NCBI GenBank assembly: GCA_938045315.1
Contig: CALINM010000163.1
Location: 1-8,341 of the forward strand
Reading direction: 5' to 3'
Source: an uncultured bacterium
Lineage (GTDB): Bacteria > CALINM01
DNA length: 8,341 nt
Below are positions 1 through 5,364 of the stretch, one piece after another (within the stretch, counting starts at the first letter, position 1; the number at the start of each line of letters is the position of its first letter). Both the position numbers and the translations under genes were made by a program. The notes below the pieces were generated by a model that was given only the letters and a program-made list of their open reading frames with translations, was not told where the DNA came from and searched no databases.

Positions 1-1
1 A

Positions 2-184
2 ATAAAAGGTAAATTTAAAAAGTTATTTAATATACTTTTAATTTTATTGATTTTTATGTTTGGTTACTTTTATGGAATTCTGGAGCCTTTTGATAACCAA
101 ACAATTAGCATTGCAATTTTTGCTTTTTCATCCTTAATTTCACTGGTGCTTTTGATTTTTAACTTTTTTGTAAAGGATGAATAA
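2..184 (+). CDS. C-terminal part of a small two-helix membrane protein of unknown function (5' end outside window)
   Basis: An open frame runs in from the left edge for 60 codons to TAA at 182-184. The visible protein has a basic start (KGKFKK, visible residues 2-7), a hydrophobic helix at about 8-27, a short polar loop (EPFDNQT, 28-34), a second hydrophobic helix at about 35-57 and the tail KDE. By the positive-inside rule both ends should be cytoplasmic, with the loop in the periplasm. The only in-frame ATG (56-58) lies inside the first helix, so the true start is probably left of the window, perhaps by only a few codons, since the basic stretch looks like an N-terminus. Its stop overlaps the start of the dihaem cytochrome gene by one base (TAATG), which suggests translational coupling and a shared transcript. 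I do not recognise the family. It could be a small subunit or the last helices of a larger membrane component of a respiratory complex. That the frame is coding is inferred from its overlap and its clean two-helix pattern. Confidence 0.6.
   Translation: MKGKFKKLFNILLILLIFMFGYFYGILEPFDNQTISIAIFAFSSLISLVLLIFNFFVKDE
173..177 (+). promoter_or_regulatory. Ribosome binding site of the dihaem cytochrome gene
   Basis: AAGGA lies six bases before the ATG at 184 and inside the last codons of the upstream gene. With the one-base TAATG overlap it supports ATG 184 as the start and coupled translation of the two genes. Confidence 0.6.
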
Positions 185-417
185 TGAAATTAAAAAAATG
201 GGATTTAGTATTCATTATTACTGGTGTTATAGTTGTGTTGATACTTTCTATTGCTCCAAAACAAACAACACCAAGGGTACCTTTAGATAATATTCATTCA
301 GTCTTGACAGATGAAAAGTTATGCAGAAATTGTCATGGGCAGGGGACTGATAGACCACTTCCTCCAAACCATCCAAACAAAGAAAGATGCTTGCTCTGCC
401 ATAAAAGAAAGAAATAA
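184..417 (+). CDS. Membrane-anchored small dihaem c-type cytochrome
   Basis: The 77-residue protein begins with a basic stretch (KLKK), then one hydrophobic helix at about residues 8-24, then a short soluble domain. The uncleaved-looking N-terminal helix would anchor it in the inner membrane with the haem domain in the periplasm. Two CxxCH haem c attachment motifs are present: C47/C50/H51 (CRNCH) and C69/C72/H73 (CLLCH). The only other histidines are H38 and H63 (in PPNHP), so there is exactly one spare histidine per haem. Bis-histidine coordination, typical of low-potential electron-transfer multihaem cytochromes, is therefore plausible but inferred. The role would be electron transfer between a membrane quinol or cytochrome b type partner and periplasmic acceptors; the partner is unknown, though the upstream two-helix protein is the obvious candidate. 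The start ATG is supported by AAGGA six bases upstream and the overlap with the previous stop. The gene ends one base before the stop of the opposing CooC gene. I do not recognise a named gene. Confidence 0.85.
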   Translation: MKLKKWDLVFIITGVIVVLILSIAPKQTTPRVPLDNIHSVLTDEKLCRNCHGQGTDRPLPPNHPNKERCLLCHKRKK

Positions 418-430
418 TTCAAGCCTGAAT
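417..430. terminator. Candidate weak bidirectional hairpin at the convergent junction
   Basis: ATTCA (417-421) can pair with TGAAT (426-430) around the loop AGCC. The stem is only five base pairs with a single G-C pair. On the plus strand it is followed by GTTTTT (431-436); on the minus strand it is followed by a T-rich stretch. It touches the last base of the cytochrome stop codon and covers the stop of the CooC gene. The position suits a shared terminator of two convergent units, but the stem is too weak to be confident. Confidence 0.25.
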
Positions 431-1186
431 GTTTTTCCAGATTTCTTCAAGAGATAATTTTAATAAATCAGACATGTCATATGGAGATTTACCAATCTTA
501 TCGGATTCTACAATCATAGGATCGTAGGGTAAAAAACCTAAAATTTTAAAATCTGATAATTCATTCCTGATTAAATTTTTATCACTTTCAGTTTGTATTT
601 TATTACCAACAATCCAGACATCTTTAATTAATAATTCATTTGCTAACTCTTTAATCTGCCTGGCAGTTTGAAAACTTCTAAGTCCTGGTTCAACCACGAT
701 AATAAATTTATTTACATATCCAGTAGTACCACGCCCAAGATGTTCTAGACCAGCTTCCATGTCTACAATAACTACTTCATTTCTTGCAACTAAAAGATGT
801 CTTAATAATGCCTTTAACAATGCATTTTCAGGACAAAAACATCCTCCACCAGCTGTCTGGAATGTACCAAGGAGCATAAATTTTACACCTTTGTACTCAA
901 TACTAAATTTTTCAGGTATATCTTCTACTTTAGGATTTAATATAAACATACCACCATATGTTCCAGGTTTTACACCTGTTCGTTCGGTTATTAAATCTTT
1001 CATTTCTGATATGGGCTTTAATCTTTCAATTAATTCTTTTGGAGCACCTATAGCTGATGCTAAATTTGCATCTGGATCAGCATCAATAGCTAATACTTTA
1101 TAGTTTTTATCTGCTAAATATCTCGCCAATGTACCAGCTAATGTTGTTTTACCAACACCACCTTTTCCCGTTATTGCTATTTTCAT
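419..1186 (-). CDS. cooC: CooC-type P-loop ATPase, CO dehydrogenase nickel-insertion accessory protein
   Basis: The 255-residue protein is a cytoplasmic ATPase of the MinD/SIMIBI group. Visible motifs are a deviant Walker A GKGGVGKTT (residues 7-15, with signature Lys8), the AIDADPDANLA segment (33-43) and a Walker B-like strand VVIVDMEAGLEHLGRG (138-153). Diagnostic for CooC is the CxC motif at C116/C118 (GGCFCPEN), which in studied CooC proteins binds nickel or zinc across the dimer interface. The known role is ATP-driven delivery of Ni to the C-cluster of Ni-Fe carbon monoxide dehydrogenase (CooS/AcsA). The length matches the family (about 250-260). The start ATG at 1184-1186 has AAGGAG eight bases upstream. 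No CO dehydrogenase gene is in the window, so its client must lie elsewhere. It follows rpoC in the same direction, behind a hairpin terminator, and ends one base from the opposing cytochrome gene. Assignment to the CooC family is firm; the exact client is inference. Confidence 0.9.
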   Translation of the reverse strand: MKIAITGKGGVGKTTLAGTLARYLADKNYKVLAIDADPDANLASAIGAPKELIERLKPISEMKDLITERTGVKPGTYGGMFILNPKVEDIPEKFSIEYKGVKFMLLGTFQTAGGGCFCPENALLKALLRHLLVARNEVVIVDMEAGLEHLGRGTTGYVNKFIIVVEPGLRSFQTARQIKELANELLIKDVWIVGNKIQTESDKNLIRNELSDFKILGFLPYDPMIVESDKIGKSPYDMSDLLKLSLEEIWKNIQA

Positions 1187-1194
1187 TCAAATTA

Positions 1195-1200
1195 CTCCTT
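1195..1200 (-). promoter_or_regulatory. Ribosome binding site of cooC
   Basis: On the minus strand AAGGAG lies eight bases before the ATG at 1186. It fixes the start that yields the intact Walker A motif at residues 7-15. Confidence 0.8.
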
Positions 1201-1212
1201 AATAATTATAGA

Positions 1213-1241
1213 AAGAACCCTCAATAAATATGAGGGTTCTT
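1213..1241 (-). terminator. Strong hairpin terminator after rpoC, probably bidirectional
   Basis: A perfect 11-base-pair inverted repeat, AAGAACCCTCA (1213-1223) and TGAGGGTTCTT (1231-1241), encloses a 7-base loop. On the minus strand it starts five bases after the rpoC stop codon, is preceded by an A-rich stretch, and is followed by a broken T-rich tail (TCTATAATTATT). On the plus strand it is followed by a better tail with six consecutive T (1243-1248), which overlaps the rpoC stop codon. It therefore should end rpoBC transcription and could also stop plus-strand transcripts that run through cooC from the cytochrome unit. The less perfect minus-strand T tract leaves room for partial read-through into cooC. 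Confidence 0.85.
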
Positions 1242-1246
1242 ATTTT

Positions 1247-4200
1247 TTATGCAGTTTTTATATCTTTAGTTAGTTCTTCTCCTTCAATTTCAAACTCTAA
1301 ATTTCTATATCTTTTTAATCCAGTACCAGCAGGTATTAGCCTGCCAACAATAACATTTTCTTTCAAACCTCTCAGAAAATCGATTTTTCCCTCTATTGCA
1401 GCTTGTGTTAAGACCTTTGTGGTTTCCTGAAACGATGCAGCAGAAATAAAACTATCAGTACTTAAAGATGCTTTAGTAATACCATAAAATACCGGTTCAG
1501 CAGTAGCAGGTCTCCCACCCTTCTCAACTACTTTTAGATTTTCTTCTTTAAATACAAATTTATCAACTATATCTCCTTCAAGAAAAGCAGTATCACCTGG
1601 ATTTTTAATTTTTACCTTCCTAAGCATCTGACGAACAATAATTTCAAAATGTTTATCGTTAATTTTAACACCCTGCAATCTATAAACATTTTGAATTTCA
1701 TCAACAAGAAATTTAGCAAGTGCCTCAATACCAAGGACTCTTAAAATATCATGAGGGTTTGGAGAGCCTTCTATTAACTTTTCACCAGCCTTTATAAACT
1801 CCCCTTCCCGGACTATTATATATTTACCCTTGGGGATAATATACTCTCTCGGTTCACCAACTTCAGGTGTTATAATTACTTTTCTTTTCCCCTTATTGTC
1901 TTTGCCAAAAGAAACAAATCCATCAATTTCAGAGATTATAGCATATTTCTTTGGTTTTCTTGCTTCAAACAGTTCAGCAACCCTAGGAAGGCCTCCTGTA
2001 ATATCATGTTGTTTTGAGATTTCTCTTGGGAATTTAGCTATAATATCACCTGCCTTAACTTCTTGACCTTCCACAACAGTAATCATAGCTTCAACTGGTA
2101 AATGATATCTTGCTTCCATACTGCTACCAGGAATTTTAAGAGTTTTACCACCTGGGCCTTTAATAGAAATTCTTGGTCTTAGATTGGTGTCTTTATGTTC
2201 CAATATTATTTTTTGTGACATTCCAGTTACTTCATCTACCTGCTCTTTCATTGTTATACCTTCTATAATGTCACCAAATTTTACAATACCAGATACTTCT
2301 GTAATGATTGGTATAAAATAAGGATCCCATTCCGCAACCTTTTGATTAGCTGAAACAATATCACCATCCTTTACAAGCAATCTTGCACCATATATAATCG
2401 CATATTTTTCACGTTCTCTACCAAATTTATCAAGGACCGCAACCTCACCATGTCTATTAATAACAACAAGATTTCCTTCACTATCTGTGACTGTAGAAAC
2501 ATTATAAAATTTAATTTTTCCTTCATTTCTCACTTCAAGGGTATTTTTTTCTGCCTTAGCACCTGCAGTGCCACCTAAATGGAAGGTTCTCATTGTCAGC
2601 TGAGTACCTGGTTCTCCAATTGATTGAGCAGCTATAATACCAACAGCTTCTCCAATATTTACAAGATGACCTCTTGCCAAGTCACGTCCGTAACATTTTA
2701 CACACAGTCCCCTTTTTGCATTACAGGTAAGTGGTGAACGAACTTTAACCCTATCAAAACCAGCTTCCTCTATTTTTTGAGCAATAATTTCAGTAATTTC
2801 TTCACCAGATTTAATAATAATTGAACCATCGTAAGGATCATATAAATCTTCCATTACTACCCTACCAAGGATACGTTCAGATAATCGTTCTTCGATTTCA
2901 CCAGCCGCATTAATTAGGTGAGTTACTACAATACCATCTAAAGTTCCACAGTCTTCCATGGTAATTGTTACATCCTGAGCAACATCTACAAGCCTCCTCG
3001 TAAGATATCCAGCATTTGAGGTTTTTAAGGCAGTATCAGCGAGACCTTTTCTTGCACCATGGGTGGAGATAAAGTATTGCAATACCGATAATCCTTCTTT
3101 AAAATTAGCTGTGATTGGAGTTTCAATAACCTGACCTGACGGTTTAGACATTAACCCTCTCATTCCAGCAAGCTGTCTTATCTGTTGTGTACTTCCTCTT
3201 GCACCAGAGTCGGCCATCATATAGATTGAATTAAAACTTTCTGTCTCAACCTTTTTACCATTTCGTTCTATTATTTCTTTTTTAAGCTCATTCATCATCT
3301 CTTTAGTAATTTTCTCCGTTACACTCTGCCATAAGTCTAACTTTTTATTATATTTTTCTCCAGCTGTTATATGACCATGGGCATATTGGGAATCAATCTC
3401 TAAATCTTTTTTCATCCCCTCCTCTATTATTTTACTTTTCTTGGAAGGTATTTTTAAATCATCTATGCAAATAGAAATTCCAGCTCTTTTTGCCATTCTA
3501 AAACCTAAATCTTTTAATCTATCAGCTAAGAGAACAGTTGCTTTTTGACCACAATGTCTATAACAATAGTCAATCAAATTATTTAATTCCTTTTTACCCA
3601 GAACTTTATTTACCTGTGAAAAAGGTATTTCTTCAGGAACTATCTCATAAACAAGTACTCGTCCAACTGTTGTATCTACAAGTTCACCATTTATCTTTAA
3701 TTTAATTTTTGCATGTAAGTCAACTTCACCAGAATCATAAGCAATTCTAACTTCATCAACATTAGCAAATATTTTACCTTCACCTCTTTCAAGCGGTCTT
3801 TCCCTTGTCATATAATAAAGTCCAAGTACTATATCCTGAGTGGGACCTATAATTGGCTTACCACTGGCTGGGGATAGAATATTATTTGTAGACATCATTA
3901 AACACCTTGCTTCTGTCTGAGCCTCAATTGATAGAGGAATGTGAACTGCCATTTGGTCACCATCAAAATCAGCATTGAAGGCGGTACAAACAAGCGGATG
4001 AAGTTGTATTGCTTTACCTTCAATTAATATGGGTTCAAATGCTTGAATACCTAAACGATGAAGTGTTGGAGCACGGTTAAGCAAAACTGGATGTTCCCTT
4101 GTAACTTCTTCTAATGCATCCCAGACTTCTGGTCTTCCCTTTTCAACAATCTTTCTTATTGCTTTGATTGTTGAAGCCACACCTTTTTGCTCTAATTTCC

Positions 4201-5347
4201 AGAATATGAAGGGTTTAAAAAGCTCTAATGCCATAACCTTTGGCAATCCACATTGGTGCATCCTTAAATGAGGACCTACAACTATAACAGAACGCCCCGA
4301 ATAATCAACCCTTTTACCAAGTAAATTTTGTCTAAATCTCCCCTGTTTCCCTCTAATCATGTCGCTAAGAGATTTTAGAGGTCTTTTATTACTCCCCTGT
4401 GCTGCTCTACCCCTTTTACCATTATCAAAAAGTGTATCAACAGCTTCCTGAAGGATTCTTTTATCATTTCTAATAACAATTTCAGGCGCATCTATTTCTA
4501 TCAGCTTTTTTAATCTATTATTTCTGTTAATAACTCTTCTATAAAGTTCATTTAAGTCAGAAGAACCAAATCGTCCACCATCTAATTGTACAAGAGGTCT
4601 TAAATCTGGTGGTAAAACAGGTATTACATCAAGTATCATCCATTCTGGTTTATTACCAGATGTTATAAATGCCTCAACAAGTTTTAACCTTTTAGCGATC
4701 TTTTTTCTCTTTAGTTCCGAAGGATCTTCCATCTCAGCCCTTAATTTTTTTGCTAACTCTTCAAGATCAATACTTTTTAAAAGTTCTTTTATTGCTTCTG
4801 CACCCATACGTGCATCAAAAGAACCTTCACCAAATTCTTCAATCTTTTTCCTATACTGATCTTCTGTTAAAAGTTCGCCTTTAACTAGATCAGTATTTTT
4901 GGGATCGATTACAACATAGGATTCAAAGTATAGGATCTTTTCTAACTGTTTTAATTGCATATCGAGGAGTAAACCAATCCTGCTTGGAAGACTTCTTAAA
5001 AACCAAATATGAGCTACGGGAGCAGCCAACTCAATATGCCCCATTCTCTCACGTCTTACTCTTGCTTGAATTACTTCTACACCACATCTTTCACAAACGA
5101 GGTTATGATGTTTTCTTCGCTTATATTTTCCACAAATACATTCATAATCTTTAACGGGACCAAAAATTTTTGCACAAAAAAGACCATCTTTTTCGGGTTT
5201 TAATGTTCTATAGTTTAAGGTTTCTGGTTTCTTCACTTCTCCGTATGACCACTCTCTAATCTTATCAGGAGAAGCAAGCGATATTTTTATAGCATTAAAA
5301 TCTTTTCTCTCTTCTCTGTTATCTGTAAATGAGTAAATGGTATCCAC
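1247..5347 (-). CDS. rpoC: DNA-directed RNA polymerase subunit beta' (complete)
   Basis: The 1366-residue protein is the beta' subunit, which carries the catalytic Mg2+ site of RNA polymerase. Visible in order: zinc ribbon C70, C72, C85, C88; clamp and coiled-coil region around 257-313 ([14 protein letters not shown] onward), the main sigma contact; active site NADFDGD (458-464) with Asp 460, 462, 464; bridge helix about 756-791 (from [12 protein letters not shown]); second zinc site C800, C875, C882, C885; trigger loop from [13 protein letters not shown] (911-923). The trigger loop is split by an insertion of about 180 residues (about 930-1110), matching SI3 of E. coli (1407-residue protein) and absent from Firmicutes and Thermus. 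The C-terminal part ([15 protein letters not shown] at 1116-1130; [14 protein letters not shown] at 1300-1313) is complete. The start is GTG (5345-5347) with AAGGAGG six bases upstream. It lies 17 bases after rpoB and is surely in one operon with it. No frameshift or missing key residue is seen. Confidence 0.99.
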   Translation of the reverse strand: MDTIYSFTDNREERKDFNAIKISLASPDKIREWSYGEVKKPETLNYRTLKPEKDGLFCAKIFGPVKDYECICGKYKRRKHHNLVCERCGVEVIQARVRRERMGHIELAAPVAHIWFLRSLPSRIGLLLDMQLKQLEKILYFESYVVIDPKNTDLVKGELLTEDQYRKKIEEFGEGSFDARMGAEAIKELLKSIDLEELAKKLRAEMEDPSELKRKKIAKRLKLVEAFITSGNKPEWMILDVIPVLPPDLRPLVQLDGGRFGSSDLNELYRRVINRNNRLKKLIEIDAPEIVIRNDKRILQEAVDTLFDNGKRGRAAQGSNKRPLKSLSDMIRGKQGRFRQNLLGKRVDYSGRSVIVVGPHLRMHQCGLPKVMALELFKPFIFWKLEQKGVASTIKAIRKIVEKGRPEVWDALEEVTREHPVLLNRAPTLHRLGIQAFEPILIEGKAIQLHPLVCTAFNADFDGDQMAVHIPLSIEAQTEARCLMMSTNNILSPASGKPIIGPTQDIVLGLYYMTRERPLERGEGKIFANVDEVRIAYDSGEVDLHAKIKLKINGELVDTTVGRVLVYEIVPEEIPFSQVNKVLGKKELNNLIDYCYRHCGQKATVLLADRLKDLGFRMAKRAGISICIDDLKIPSKKSKIIEEGMKKDLEIDSQYAHGHITAGEKYNKKLDLWQSVTEKITKEMMNELKKEIIERNGKKVETESFNSIYMMADSGARGSTQQIRQLAGMRGLMSKPSGQVIETPITANFKEGLSVLQYFISTHGARKGLADTALKTSNAGYLTRRLVDVAQDVTITMEDCGTLDGIVVTHLINAAGEIEERLSERILGRVVMEDLYDPYDGSIIIKSGEEITEIIAQKIEEAGFDRVKVRSPLTCNAKRGLCVKCYGRDLARGHLVNIGEAVGIIAAQSIGEPGTQLTMRTFHLGGTAGAKAEKNTLEVRNEGKIKFYNVSTVTDSEGNLVVINRHGEVAVLDKFGREREKYAIIYGARLLVKDGDIVSANQKVAEWDPYFIPIITEVSGIVKFGDIIEGITMKEQVDEVTGMSQKIILEHKDTNLRPRISIKGPGGKTLKIPGSSMEARYHLPVEAMITVVEGQEVKAGDIIAKFPREISKQHDITGGLPRVAELFEARKPKKYAIISEIDGFVSFGKDNKGKRKVIITPEVGEPREYIIPKGKYIIVREGEFIKAGEKLIEGSPNPHDILRVLGIEALAKFLVDEIQNVYRLQGVKINDKHFEIIVRQMLRKVKIKNPGDTAFLEGDIVDKFVFKEENLKVVEKGGRPATAEPVFYGITKASLSTDSFISAASFQETTKVLTQAAIEGKIDFLRGLKENVIVGRLIPAGTGLKRYRNLEFEIEGEELTKDIKTA

Positions 5348-5353
5348 AATATG

Positions 5354-5360
5354 CCTCCTT
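5354..5360 (-). promoter_or_regulatory. Ribosome binding site of rpoC, deciding a GTG start
   Basis: On the minus strand a full AAGGAGG lies six bases before GTG at 5347, inside the 17-base gap after rpoB. There is no in-frame ATG nearby, so it settles the GTG start and explains efficient initiation at a non-ATG codon. Confidence 0.85.
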
Positions 5361-5364
5361 CTTA

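Noticed and set aside
56-184. ATG at 56 as the start of the first membrane protein
   Set aside because: It lies inside the first hydrophobic helix and would remove the basic stretch before it; a start left of the window is more likely.
759-1103. Open frame of 114 codons on the plus strand opposite cooC
   Set aside because: It lies wholly antisense to a protein with intact family motifs, has no ribosome binding site of note, and its translation shows no recognisable domain; a shadow of the AT-rich coding strand.
1205-1210. TATAAT on the minus strand as a -10 box for cooC
   Set aside because: Transcription would start at or within the Shine-Dalgarno sequence, no -35 hexamer is seen at 16-18 bases, and the sequence doubles as the T-rich tail of the rpoC terminator.
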